64,000 bases of DNA, from positions 1 to 64,000 of the forward strand of contig JAFYQI010000008.1 in assembly GCA_017547175.1 (NCBI GenBank), in the 5' to 3' direction. The translations under genes and the position numbers were made by a program. A model generated the notes under the pieces. It was given only the letters and a program-made list of their open reading frames with translations. It made no database searches and was not told the origin of the DNA. Shown one piece after another: positions 1-9,672 of the stretch; the first letter of the stretch is position 1, and every line of letters begins with the position of its first letter. Source of the stretch: Alistipes sp. Its GTDB lineage: Bacteria; Bacteroidota; Bacteroidia; Bacteroidales; Rikenellaceae.

Positions 1-1021
1 AGTGACCAATGTTGCAGACAATGGCCTGATCGCGCATCTTGCTCATGTGCTCCAGGGTGATGATATCGCGGTTACCGGTGCAGGTCACGTAGATATTACC
101 CTCATCCAAAGCGCTCTCGACGGTCTTTACCTCGAAGCCCTCCATAGCAGCCTGCAGGGCACAGATCGGGTCGATCTCGGTTACAATCACACGCGCACCA
201 TACGAACGCATCGAACGGGCACAACCCTTACCCACGTCGCCATAACCACAGACTACAACCACCTTACCGGCGATCATCACATCCGTAGCACGCTTGATAC
301 CGTCGGCCAGCGACTCGCGGCAACCATAGAGGTTATCGAACTTCGACTTCGTGCACGAGTCGTTTACGTTGATGGCAGGCACGAGCAGTTCGCCGGCCTC
401 CTGCATCTGGTAGAGGCGATGAACACCCGTCGTGGTCTCCTCGCTCACGCCCTTCCACTCCTCAACCGTGCGGTGCCACTTACCGTGGTCCTCCTCGAGG
501 ATCTTCTTCAGCGTATCGAGAATCACCTCCTCCTCGTACGACGAGGGGGTATAGTCGAGCGTCGAGGCATCCTTCTCGGCCTTGAAACCCTTATGGATCA
601 GGAGCGTGGCATCGCCACCGTCATCGACGATCAGCTGCGGGCCCTTACCACCGGGGAACGACATGGCCATCGCCGTGCACCACCAGTACTCGGGCAGCGT
701 CTCGCCCTTCCAGGCAAAGACCGGCACACCGCGCTCGGCAATGGCGGCAGCGGCATGGTCCTGCGTCGAGAAGATGTTGCACGAGCACCAACGCACCTCG
801 GCACCCAACTCGACGAGCGTCTCGATCAAGACAGCCGTCTGGATGGTCATGTGCAACGAGCCCATGATGCGTACCCCCTTCAAGGGCTTTTTGGGGCCAT
901 ACTTCTTGCGTACAGCCATCAGGCCCGGCATCTCGTGCTCCGAAACCTCAATCTCCTTACGACCCCACTCGGCCAGGCTCATATCGGCCACCTTGTAGGG
1001 CATGGTCAAATCCAAAAACAT
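1..1021 (-). CDS. ahcY: Adenosylhomocysteinase (partial, C-terminus off the left edge)
   Basis: Hydrolyses S-adenosylhomocysteine to adenosine and homocysteine in the cytosol, clearing the product of SAM-dependent methylation. About 340 residues are present of the 430-475 usual for the family. The N-terminus reads [20 protein letters not shown], and residues further on ([12 protein letters not shown], then [12 protein letters not shown] with the NAD-binding glycine pattern) are diagnostic. The start at 1021 is preferred over the in-frame ATG at 1003 because family members carry a few residues before PYKVADMS; both are possible. It is the last visible gene of the operon, 21 bases after the riboflavin kinase stop. 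No SD-like site is seen. Confidence 0.95.
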   Translation of the reverse strand, partial: MFLDLTMPYKVADMSLAEWGRKEIEVSEHEMPGLMAVRKKYGPKKPLKGVRIMGSLHMTIQTAVLIETLVELGAEVRWCSCNIFSTQDHAAAAIAERGVPVFAWKGETLPEYWWCTAMAMSFPGGKGPQLIVDDGGDATLLIHKGFKAEKDASTLDYTPSSYEEEVILDTLKKILEEDHGKWHRTVEEWKGVSEETTTGVHRLYQMQEAGELLVPAINVNDSCTKSKFDNLYGCRESLADGIKRATDVMIAGKVVVVCGYGDVGKGCARSMRSYGARVIVTEIDPICALQAAMEGFEVKTVESALDEGNIYVTCTGNRDIITLEHMSKMRDQAIVCNIGH

Positions 1022-1042
1022 ACTTTTCTATTTTATTTATTT

Positions 1043-1420
1043 CTACTTGTTTTCCAACATGTGCAAAATTTGCTTGCGGTCGGCCACGAGCTGCAAACGC
1101 AACTCCTCCACCGAGTCAAAACGCCGCTCGTCACGAATCTTCTCCATCAGCGTGACCCGAATCCGACGTCCGTACAGACTCCCCTCAAAGCCGAACAAAT
1201 GGCTCTCAAGGCGCAACTCCTGACCACCAACCGATGGGTTCCACCCCACGTTCGACATGGCCTCGTAGCGTCGCTCGTCACCCTCGACCTGAACCTGCGT
1301 ATGGTAAACTCCCGGTTCACACAGTCCCTCCTGAAGCGGGATATTGGCAGTCGGGAAGCCGATCGTCTGACCGATCTGACGTCCCGGGGTCACCACCCCC
1401 TCAACAACACGCCCCTCCAT
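1043..1420 (-). CDS. Stand-alone riboflavin kinase domain protein
   Basis: The 125-residue product matches only the C-terminal riboflavin kinase half of bifunctional RibF: GRVVEGVVTPGRQIGQTIGF followed by PTANI near residues 3-27. This is the flavokinase signature with the Thr/Asn that bind Mg-ATP. It would phosphorylate riboflavin to FMN. RibF is normally about 310 residues with an N-terminal FAD synthetase domain; no trace of that domain is present here. The ATG overlaps the stop of the upstream permease (TGATG), so translation is probably coupled. Either FAD synthetase is encoded elsewhere or this is a paralogue of a complete RibF. Family call is firm, physiological role is inferred. Confidence 0.85.
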   Translation of the reverse strand: MEGRVVEGVVTPGRQIGQTIGFPTANIPLQEGLCEPGVYHTQVQVEGDERRYEAMSNVGWNPSVGGQELRLESHLFGFEGSLYGRRIRVTLMEKIRDERRFDSVEELRLQLVADRKQILHMLENK

Positions 1421-2526
1421 CAGATCTTTTCGGTCAATTTACGCACCAGACGGAACTGCGAGAAAAACTCCTTGGCAAAGACACGCAACACCGTATAACC
1501 CGGAATGGCCAAGAGCATACCGACGATTCCGGCAGCCGATCCGGCCAACAGAATCACGATAAAGACCTCCAACGGATGCGCCTTCACGCGCTCGGAGTAG
1601 AGGGTAGGCTGCAGCACAAAATCATCGAGCGACTTCAAGGCCAACAGCGAGCAGATGATCACCGCCACCGTATAGCCGATCGTCTGCCCCTCGATGGGCG
1701 AGACAATGCCGACAAAGACCGACAACACACCACCGATCAGCGGACCGGCATAAGGCACCACATTCATCACCCCCATCACCAACCCGATAAAGGCGGCATC
1801 GCGCACCTGCATTCCGAAGATCGACATGGTAATCGTCACGGCGATCATCAGCAACAGGCTCTCGGTCAACAGCCCTCGGAAGTAGCGCGAAAGCAGGTAG
1901 GTCACCTCATCCAGCACACGGGTGATATTATCGGCATAACGCTCGGGGAAGGCCGATGTCACCATGGCATAAAAGAGCCCATCCTCCTTGAGGAAGAAGA
2001 AGGTGATAAACGAGATCGAGAAGATGGCCACGGCCGACGACATCAGCAACCCTACAATCGACGAAAAGAGGCGATTGATCGAGTCGAGATCGACCCAACC
2101 CTTGAGGTGCGAAATCACGGCATCCTGCAAGGAGAAGGAGTCCATCGGCATGGCAAAAAGCTCGGACAGATAGCCCTGCATCTGCGTAATCGGCTCCTCG
2201 ACAGTCTTCACCACGGCGGCAAAGTCGAGGTTAGAGAACTCGTAGATCTTATCGAAAACCAGCGGCAGGAAGAGCATGCCGACCGTTGCGGCAATGACCC
2301 AGATAATCACCAAGGTCACCAAAGCGGCCAACGAGCGCGGCATCTGCCAATTGCGCACGCGAAAACGCTCCATCTGGCGCACCAAAGGTCGCCCCATCAC
2401 GGCCAAGACGGCCGATACAAGAATATAGATTACTATCGACGAGAAGTACCACAACAAGAAAAGCACCACAGTCGTCAAGGCGGCTCCGGCGAGGAATTTC
2501 AATACGGTTTGTGTATTTATCGTCAT
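1420..2526 (-). CDS. AI-2E family transporter (PerM/YdiK type permease)
   Basis: A 368-residue inner-membrane protein with a hydrophobic pair near residues 10-45, another at about 65-90, a long soluble insert to about residue 150, then a cluster of five or six membrane segments to the C-terminus. This layout and the central GYTVAVIICSLLALKSLDDF-like stretch are typical of the AI-2E transporter family. Substrates are known for few members; export of a signalling molecule or Na+/H+ exchange has been reported for some. It sits between psd and the riboflavin kinase gene in one minus-strand operon. No substrate can be read from the sequence. Confidence 0.85.
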   Translation of the reverse strand: MTINTQTVLKFLAGAALTTVVLFLLWYFSSIVIYILVSAVLAVMGRPLVRQMERFRVRNWQMPRSLAALVTLVIIWVIAATVGMLFLPLVFDKIYEFSNLDFAAVVKTVEEPITQMQGYLSELFAMPMDSFSLQDAVISHLKGWVDLDSINRLFSSIVGLLMSSAVAIFSISFITFFFLKEDGLFYAMVTSAFPERYADNITRVLDEVTYLLSRYFRGLLTESLLLMIAVTITMSIFGMQVRDAAFIGLVMGVMNVVPYAGPLIGGVLSVFVGIVSPIEGQTIGYTVAVIICSLLALKSLDDFVLQPTLYSERVKAHPLEVFIVILLAGSAAGIVGMLLAIPGYTVLRVFAKEFFSQFRLVRKLTEKI

Positions 2527-2548
2527 CGAATCGAAGGTGTTGAAACGT

Positions 2549-3229
2549 TTACTCGGTCAAGCTCTTGTGCAGGCGGGCAATCGGGGTCTGCGAACCGACT
2601 ACTGCATCACCGATATTCACCAATACGGTGCTATCCTTCGGTACGAGCACATCGACACGCGAACCAAATTTGATAAAGCCGGCCACCGAGTTCTGCTCGA
2701 CATGGCTACCCTGCTTCATGTACGATACGATGCGGCGTGCCACCAAACCGGCAATCTGGCGGAACAGCACGGGCTGACCCGTTGCCATGCGTACCACCGT
2801 CGTCGTACGCTCGTTCTCGGTCGACGATTTGGGATGCCATGCTACCAGGAAACGGCCCGGATGGTACTTGAAGTACTCCACCTCGCCGGCTACCGGCACC
2901 CAGTTCATGTGGACATTGGTCACCGACATAAAGATCGAGATCTGCAGCATCTCCTGCTTCAGGTGCTCGTCCTCCATCACCACCTCGGTCACCACCACAC
3001 GGCCGTCACAAGGGGCAAAAATCAGGTCGGCATCATGGATGCGAACACGACGCGGCTCGCGGAAAAAGGCAATCACAAAGCCCCAGAAACAGAACAAAAA
3101 GATCGTGGCTGCAACAATCAGCGCACAACTGTCGCGGCTCATCAAGAGCCAATAGAAGAAGAGCCAAATGGCCAGACAGATCAAGCCCGATACGGCAATA
3201 ATCTTATATCCTTCTTTATTGATTTTCAT
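2549..3229 (-). CDS. psd: Phosphatidylserine decarboxylase family protein (short type)
   Basis: Makes phosphatidylethanolamine from phosphatidylserine at the inner membrane. The product has 226 residues, with two closely spaced N-terminal membrane segments (about residues 10-28 and 38-55). Near the C-terminus, FIKFGSRVDVLVP contains the Gly-Ser pair at which the proenzyme cleaves itself to form the pyruvoyl group. This is the short (PSD-A/archaetidylserine-type) form common in Bacteroidetes, not the 320-residue E. coli form. It lies 17 bases after cdsA, which supplies CDP-diacylglycerol, so lipid synthesis steps are co-transcribed. The start at 3229 follows the membrane-anchor pattern of relatives (MKINKEGYK). 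Confidence 0.92.
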   Translation of the reverse strand: MKINKEGYKIIAVSGLICLAIWLFFYWLLMSRDSCALIVAATIFLFCFWGFVIAFFREPRRVRIHDADLIFAPCDGRVVVTEVVMEDEHLKQEMLQISIFMSVTNVHMNWVPVAGEVEYFKYHPGRFLVAWHPKSSTENERTTTVVRMATGQPVLFRQIAGLVARRIVSYMKQGSHVEQNSVAGFIKFGSRVDVLVPKDSTVLVNIGDAVVGSQTPIARLHKSLTE

Positions 3230-3246
3230 AGCAATATGCGTTTAGG

Positions 3247-4104
3247 TTAGAAGATGCAGATCATATAAACAAAGACAAACGGTGCCGAGAGCAGCAGGGC
3301 ATCGAAACGATCGAGCACACCACCATGGCCGGGGATCAGCGCGCCCGAATCCTTCACCTCAGCAGCACGCTTGAACATCGACTCGACCAAATCACCCAGC
3401 ACGGCCGTCACCACAGCCACCACAGCCAGACCGACCCATTTGAGCGGTGCATCACCCAACAGATGTGCCACCACCACGGCAGCTACGACAGCTCCGACCA
3501 GTCCGCCGAAGAAACCCTCCCACGACTTCTTGGGCGAGAGGCGCTCGAAGAGACGATGACGACCAAAGGCGATACCGAACAGGTAGGCAAAGACGTCGTT
3601 CGACCAAACGATCACGATGTAGGCGATCAGCACCCAGGGTCTCCATCCCCACACGTCTCCTCCCAAAATCGGGATATAGAGCAACAGTGTCAGCGGAAGA
3701 GCCACATAAAAGAAGGCCAAAAGCGTCGTGGCGATATTGGCAGCCGGATTCAGTTGCTTGCGATACAGTTCACAAATAAACATGAGCGGAATGCAGAGCA
3801 GGAAGAAGGCCAGCGCCGCACGGTAATGGGGAACAAGGGGCAACTCCGAGAGCTGAATATCATCGCTTACAAGCACGAAGTTCAGCACAAAGAATACCAC
3901 ACCGAGCAACAGGCCCAACACACGCTGCGGCTTAAGTTGCTGTTTCTCGACAAGGTTGTAGAGCTCCAGCACACCACCCACGAGCATCGCCAACAACAAT
4001 GCACCGAGCGACCACTGCGACCAGAGGATCGCACCAAAGACAACCACGATCAGGCCGACACCACTGATGCTGCGCACTACGAGGTTTTTCATCTTATCGT
4101 TCAT
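3247..4104 (-). CDS. cdsA: Phosphatidate cytidylyltransferase
   Basis: Converts phosphatidic acid and CTP to CDP-diacylglycerol, the precursor of all major phospholipids. The 285-residue product is an integral membrane protein with about eight hydrophobic segments. The family signature is complete near the C-terminus: FKRAAEVKDSGALIPGHGGV followed by LDRFD, including the Lys-Asp and the HGG-x-x-D-R-x-D residues that bind Mg2+ and substrate. The gene lies between ftsH and psd, an order frequent in Bacteroidetes. The 42-base gap to ftsH contains no convincing promoter, so it is probably read from the rsfS-ftsH transcript. Confidence 0.95.
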   Translation of the reverse strand: MNDKMKNLVVRSISGVGLIVVVFGAILWSQWSLGALLLAMLVGGVLELYNLVEKQQLKPQRVLGLLLGVVFFVLNFVLVSDDIQLSELPLVPHYRAALAFFLLCIPLMFICELYRKQLNPAANIATTLLAFFYVALPLTLLLYIPILGGDVWGWRPWVLIAYIVIVWSNDVFAYLFGIAFGRHRLFERLSPKKSWEGFFGGLVGAVVAAVVVAHLLGDAPLKWVGLAVVAVVTAVLGDLVESMFKRAAEVKDSGALIPGHGGVLDRFDALLLSAPFVFVYMICIF

Positions 4105-4146
4105 AACGGGTTAATTTTATCGGGTTCTTATCGTTTTGAGATAGGT

Positions 4147-6138
4147 TTATTCAATGGCTGCCGACTCGGGGGCAATCACCTCTACCGGTGTTTCGGCCAC
4201 CTCTTCGGGACTCTTCTCCGCCTCGGCCGTTCCCTTGGGGCGTGCACCGAGGATACGCTCGACATCTTCGGTAAAGATCACCTCACGCTCCAAAAGCAGC
4301 TCGGCCACCTGCTTCAGCCCATCACTATGCTCCGTGAGCACCTGCTCGGCCATGGCATAGGCACAATCGATCAAGGCGCGGGCCTCGCGATCAATCTGCT
4401 CGGCGGTCTGGTTCGAATAGGGCTTCGTAAAGGCCATGTCGCTCTGACCCGTCGAGTCGTAGAAGGAGAGGTTACCCACCTTATCGCTCATACCATAGTA
4501 GGCCACCATGGCGTAAGCCTGCTTCGTGACACGCTCCAAATCGTTCAATGCACCGGTCGAAATCTCGCCAAAGGTCAACTGCTCCGAGACACGACCACCG
4601 AGCGTAGCGGCCATCTCGTCCATGAGCTGCTCGCGCGTCGTAATCTGACGCTCCTCGGGTAGATACCAGGCTGCACCCAGCGCCTTACCGCGCGGAATGA
4701 TGGTCACCTTGATCAGCGGCGAGGCGTGTTTGAGCAGCCAACTCACCGTAGCATGGCCTGCCTCGTGGTAGGCGATCTTACGCTTCTCGGCATCGGTGAC
4801 GATCTTGTTCTTACGCTCCAAACCACCGATAATGCGGTCGATGGCAGCCAGGAAATCCTCCTTGGCAATCTGCTTCTTGCCATGACGGGCCGCAATCAGG
4901 GCCGCCTCGTTGCAGACATTGGCGATATCGGCACCCGAAAAACCGGGCGTCTGACGAGCCAGGAAACTGCGATCGAGCTGCGGATCGAGCTTCAGCGGGC
5001 GCAGATGCACCTCAAAAATCTCCTCGCGCTCCTTGATATCGGGCAGACCCACCTCAATCTGACGGTCGAAACGGCCGGCACGCATCAACGCCTTATCCAA
5101 AATATCGGCACGGTTCGTAGCTGCCAAGACAATCACTCCGGCGTTGGTCTGGAAACCGTCCATCTCGGTCAGCAGCTGGTTGAGCGTATTCTCGCGCTCG
5201 TCGTTGCCCGAGAAACCGGCATTCTTGCCACGTGCACGACCAATGGCATCAATCTCGTCGATAAAGACGATGCAGGGGGCCTTCTGCTTGGCCTGCTCGA
5301 ACAGGTCACGCACACGCGAAGCACCCACACCCACAAACATCTCGACAAAGTCGGAACCCGAAATCGAGAGGAAGGGGACATTAGCCTCACCCGCCACAGC
5401 CTTCGCCAGCAGGGTCTTACCCGTTCCCGGAGGGCCGACAAGCAATGCACCCTTCGGTATCTTGGCTCCCAGTTCACGGTATTTCTCGGCATGCTTGAGG
5501 AAATCGACAATCTCCATGATCTCGACTTTTGCCTCCTCCAAACCGGCCACATCCTTAAATGTCACACGTTTTTTGTTGTCCTTGTCAAAGACCTGGGCAC
5601 GCGCCTTGCCGACATTCATGATACCTGCACCGCCGCCTGCACCACCACGCGACATAGAGCGCATGATGAAGATCCAGACGCCGATGATGAGCACCCAGGG
5701 CAGGATCGACCCCATGATGTTGAGCCAATCGTTCTTCTCATTGACATAGACGATCGGCACGCGCTCGCCCGTAACGGCCTCGACGGCCTTCATATCCTCA
5801 CGGAAAGCATCCACCGACCCGATCGTAAACAGAATCTGCGCACCCGTAGCGGGCAGACGACGCAGACGCTCGTCCTCACTTTCGCGATACTTCTGCTCGG
5901 CATCTGCCACGAGGAACACTTCAGCTTGTTCGCGGTTTACGACACGAATCTGCTTCACATCGCCCTGCTCGACCAACTGCTCGACCATCGCCCAATCGCC
6001 CTCCACAGGCTTGTCGTTCTTCTGACCGAGCAACGACCAACCCACGATGAAAAGGGCAATAAGGCCATAGATCCAAAAGATATTGAATCGCGGCAGTTGC
6101 GGCAGGTTGTTATTTTTCTGCTGTTCTTTCTTTGCCAT
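4147..6138 (-). CDS. ftsH: ATP-dependent zinc metalloprotease FtsH
   Basis: Membrane-anchored AAA+ protease that extracts and degrades misfolded or short-lived membrane and cytosolic proteins. In the 663-residue product a first membrane segment lies near residues 19-37 and a second near 140-158, with a periplasmic loop between. The AAA domain carries Walker A GPPGTGKT (about residue 235), Walker [12 protein letters not shown] and the arginine-finger region RAGRFDRQ. The zinc site is HEAGH (about residue 455), with the third ligand Asp expected further on in NDLERVT. The C-terminal tail is acidic. It starts 2 bases after the rsfS stop, so the two are co-transcribed. Confidence 0.97.
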   Translation of the reverse strand: MAKKEQQKNNNLPQLPRFNIFWIYGLIALFIVGWSLLGQKNDKPVEGDWAMVEQLVEQGDVKQIRVVNREQAEVFLVADAEQKYRESEDERLRRLPATGAQILFTIGSVDAFREDMKAVEAVTGERVPIVYVNEKNDWLNIMGSILPWVLIIGVWIFIMRSMSRGGAGGGAGIMNVGKARAQVFDKDNKKRVTFKDVAGLEEAKVEIMEIVDFLKHAEKYRELGAKIPKGALLVGPPGTGKTLLAKAVAGEANVPFLSISGSDFVEMFVGVGASRVRDLFEQAKQKAPCIVFIDEIDAIGRARGKNAGFSGNDERENTLNQLLTEMDGFQTNAGVIVLAATNRADILDKALMRAGRFDRQIEVGLPDIKEREEIFEVHLRPLKLDPQLDRSFLARQTPGFSGADIANVCNEAALIAARHGKKQIAKEDFLAAIDRIIGGLERKNKIVTDAEKRKIAYHEAGHATVSWLLKHASPLIKVTIIPRGKALGAAWYLPEERQITTREQLMDEMAATLGGRVSEQLTFGEISTGALNDLERVTKQAYAMVAYYGMSDKVGNLSFYDSTGQSDMAFTKPYSNQTAEQIDREARALIDCAYAMAEQVLTEHSDGLKQVAELLLEREVIFTEDVERILGARPKGTAEAEKSPEEVAETPVEVIAPESAAIE

Positions 6139-6140
6139 TC

Positions 6141-6500
6141 TTACTCTTCGTATTCATACTTAACCATCGGCGCATCGGCCCACAGCTCCTCCAGACGGTA
6201 GAACTCGCGCAGATCGCTCTGGAAGATGTGAACCACCACATCCACATAGTCCATGGCCACCCACAGACCCGTCTGCTTACCCTCTACGCGCCAGGGCCAC
6301 TCACCCATCACTTCGTGGATCTTATCCTCCACCGAATCGGCAATGGCACAAGTTTGCGTAGTCGAATCGGCATTGCAAACCACAAAATTCGAGCAGATTG
6401 CACCGTCGAAACCCGACAGGTCAAGCGATACAATATTCTTACCTTTTTTATCCGAGATCGCCTCAACGATCGCCTCAATAAGTTGTTGTTTATTCTCCAT
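6141..6500 (-). CDS. rsfS: Ribosomal silencing factor RsfS
   Basis: Binds ribosomal protein uL14 on the 50S subunit and blocks joining with the 30S subunit, dampening translation in stationary phase. The product has 119 residues from the ATG at 6500 (MENKQQLIEAIVEAI). The family core is clear: SDKKGKNIVSLDLS, CSNFVVCNADSTTQ, then GLWVAMDYVDVVVHIF and the closing REFYRLEELW. An in-frame start 10 codons upstream exists but the extra residues do not resemble the family. It heads the ftsH-cdsA-psd operon, a common arrangement in the phylum. No clear TAnnTTTG box was picked out upstream. Confidence 0.93.
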   Translation of the reverse strand: MENKQQLIEAIVEAISDKKGKNIVSLDLSGFDGAICSNFVVCNADSTTQTCAIADSVEDKIHEVMGEWPWRVEGKQTGLWVAMDYVDVVVHIFQSDLREFYRLEELWADAPMVKYEYEE

Positions 6501-6589
6501 AATCACTATTAGGTCACTATAACCTTGCAAAAATACAAATTAAACTGCAAAGCAACAAACCTAAGCACGAAAGATCGGCCGAAAAAGCC

Positions 6590-6625
6590 AAAAAAAAGGG
6601 ATGATCAACCAAGGTTGACCATCCC
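6590..6625 (-). terminator. Rho-independent terminator after oxyR
   Basis: Inverted repeat with arms 6598-6610 and 6613-6625 (GGGATGGTCAACC reading on the minus strand, with one G-T pair) followed on the minus strand by a run of eight T (6597-6590). It lies 23 bases beyond the oxyR stop and separates it from rsfS. Confidence 0.88.
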
Positions 6626-6647
6626 AACTACTACCGTGCTGACCAGA

Positions 6648-7538
6648 TCAGGCTCCCACGCAACGCAGAATCGTCTCGTTGAGTGCTTTTATGATCGAAC
6701 TTTTGACGTAGGTTCGTCGTACGGCCACCGAGATTTTACGTGACGTTGCACCCTTAGCCAGCTGCTTCACGCGATCGCGCCGATGCTCGGGAATAAAGTC
6801 GATGGACATCTCGGGAATGATCGTGAGCGACTGCGAACAATCGACAATGCGCATCAGGGTTTCGAGCGATCCAGACTCGAACGAAAAGTGCGAAGGCATC
6901 TGGCGTTTTGCCTGACAAAGTTCGATAATCTGATCACGCATACAGTTACCCGCCGAGAGTATCACAAGATCCTTCAAATCAATATCTTCTATACGCACAT
7001 TAGAGCGTTCGTACAGCGCATTTTCGGGCGAGACGTAGAGCCAGAAACGGTCGTTGAAAAGGTCGTATTCCTGAATCCCCTCACCGCACGTTCCGCCTGC
7101 CACCAAAGCGGCATCGAGACGGTCTTTTTTCAGCGCATCGACAATATCGGCCGTCTTCATCTCCGAGATCTCCAACTCGACCTTCGGATACTCCTTCACA
7201 AAGGTCGGCATGAAGCGATGCAACAGGTAGGGGGCGATGGTAGGAATCACACCCAGACGCAATTTACCGGAGGTCTCTCCCTTGAGCTCCGTCACAGCCT
7301 CACGAATGTAGTTAAAAGCGCGCAGCGTTTCACGTGCCTGCTCCAATACGACCTCGCCCGCCTCGGTAGGCACAACCGGTTTTTTCGAGCGATCGAGCAG
7401 AATCACACCCAGCTCCTCTTCGAGCGATTTAACCTGCATCGACAGAGAGGGTTGCGTCACAAAACAGTGCTCGGCAGCTTGCGAAAAACTGCCACAGTTG
7501 GCCACAGCCAACAGGTATTCGAGTTGGATAATTGTCAT
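6648..7538 (-). CDS. oxyR: LysR-type hydrogen peroxide sensor OxyR
   Basis: Transcription activator of peroxide defence genes. The product has 296 residues with an N-terminal winged helix (residues 3-62, FSQAAEHCFVTQPSLSMQVK) and a periplasmic-binding-fold regulatory domain. SAGNCMRDQIIELC places two cysteines at residues 199 and 208, the same numbers as the redox pair of E. coli OxyR, so peroxide sensing by disulphide formation is expected. Two further Cys (15, 25) lie in the DNA-binding domain. It is a single-gene unit between a terminator and its own promoter. No catalase or Dps gene is adjacent, so its targets lie elsewhere. Confidence 0.94.
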   Translation of the reverse strand: MTIIQLEYLLAVANCGSFSQAAEHCFVTQPSLSMQVKSLEEELGVILLDRSKKPVVPTEAGEVVLEQARETLRAFNYIREAVTELKGETSGKLRLGVIPTIAPYLLHRFMPTFVKEYPKVELEISEMKTADIVDALKKDRLDAALVAGGTCGEGIQEYDLFNDRFWLYVSPENALYERSNVRIEDIDLKDLVILSAGNCMRDQIIELCQAKRQMPSHFSFESGSLETLMRIVDCSQSLTIIPEMSIDFIPEHRRDRVKQLAKGATSRKISVAVRRTYVKSSIIKALNETILRCVGA

Positions 7539-7561
7539 AATATCGGATTATTGTCGCATAG

Positions 7562-8805
<1,244 letters not shown>

Positions 8806-8856
8806 CAAACCTATCGGTTCAAACAGCGCACAATTACGCCAAAACAGCATCCGATT

Positions 8857-9663
8857 ATGAAACGCCTGCTCCTGCTGATGGTCGCTCTTGGGGCGATTCT
8901 GGAGGTCTCGGCCGCCCGCATCGATACGGTGGCCGTACACAGCACGGTGATGCAACGCGACCTGCCAGTCCTGGTGGTGGTACCCGAAGCATCTACAGAG
9001 CAAGCCCTGCCCGTGCTCTACCTGTTGCACGGCTACGGAGGTGACGAGTGCCAATGGCAGGAGATCACCGACCTCAGACCGTTGGCCGACCGCTTCGGGA
9101 TGATCATCGTCTGCCCCGACGGCGAGAAGAGTTGGTATTGGGACAGCCCCCTGAAGCCCGAGTCGCGCTTCGAGACCTTTGTGGCGGAGGAGCTTCCCCA
9201 CTGGGTGGATGCCCATTACCGCACCATCGCCTCGCGCGAAGGTCGTGCCATCACGGGTCTCTCGATGGGCGGTCATGGCGGCTTGTGGCTCGGAATTCGC
9301 CATCGCGAGATCTTCGGCGCAGCCGGCGCAACGGCCGGCGGTGTCGATATACGCCCCTTCCCCGATGCCTGGCGTATGCACGAGCAGTTGGGACCGCTGA
9401 AAAAGAATCGCAAACGTTGGAACAGCCACACGGTGATCAACGAGATCGAGACACTCCAAAACGGTGAGTTGGCACTCGTGATCGACTGCGGCTATGGTGA
9501 CTTTTTCTACGAGGTAAACCAAAACCTGCACAAGAAGTTGCGCAAGTTGGGCATTGACCACGATTTCTACGTCCGCCCCGGTCGTCACGAAAGCGCCTAT
9601 TGGAGAGTTTCACTCCCCTACCAGATGCTCTTCTTTGAACGCTATTTCGGCCAAGCAAAATAA
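8857..9663 (+). CDS. Secreted esterase, esterase D/feruloyl esterase-like alpha/beta hydrolase
   Basis: 268 residues with a signal peptide (residues 1-19, ending VSAA). The mature part is the PF00756 esterase fold: HGYGG oxyanion-hole loop near residue 53, nucleophile elbow GLSMGG with Ser136, a likely acid at Asp210 or Asp215 (IDCGYGD), and His244 in PGRHESAYW. The family includes acetyl-xylan and feruloyl esterases, S-formylglutathione hydrolase and mycolyltransferases; the exported form in gut Bacteroidetes usually acts on plant or host ester groups, but no glycan-use genes are adjacent, so the substrate is open. It ends 9 bases before the ClC gene. Confidence 0.85.
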   Translation: MKRLLLLMVALGAILEVSAARIDTVAVHSTVMQRDLPVLVVVPEASTEQALPVLYLLHGYGGDECQWQEITDLRPLADRFGMIIVCPDGEKSWYWDSPLKPESRFETFVAEELPHWVDAHYRTIASREGRAITGLSMGGHGGLWLGIRHREIFGAAGATAGGVDIRPFPDAWRMHEQLGPLKKNRKRWNSHTVINEIETLQNGELALVIDCGYGDFFYEVNQNLHKKLRKLGIDHDFYVRPGRHESAYWRVSLPYQMLFFERYFGQAK

Positions 9664-9672
9664 CAAAGCTGC

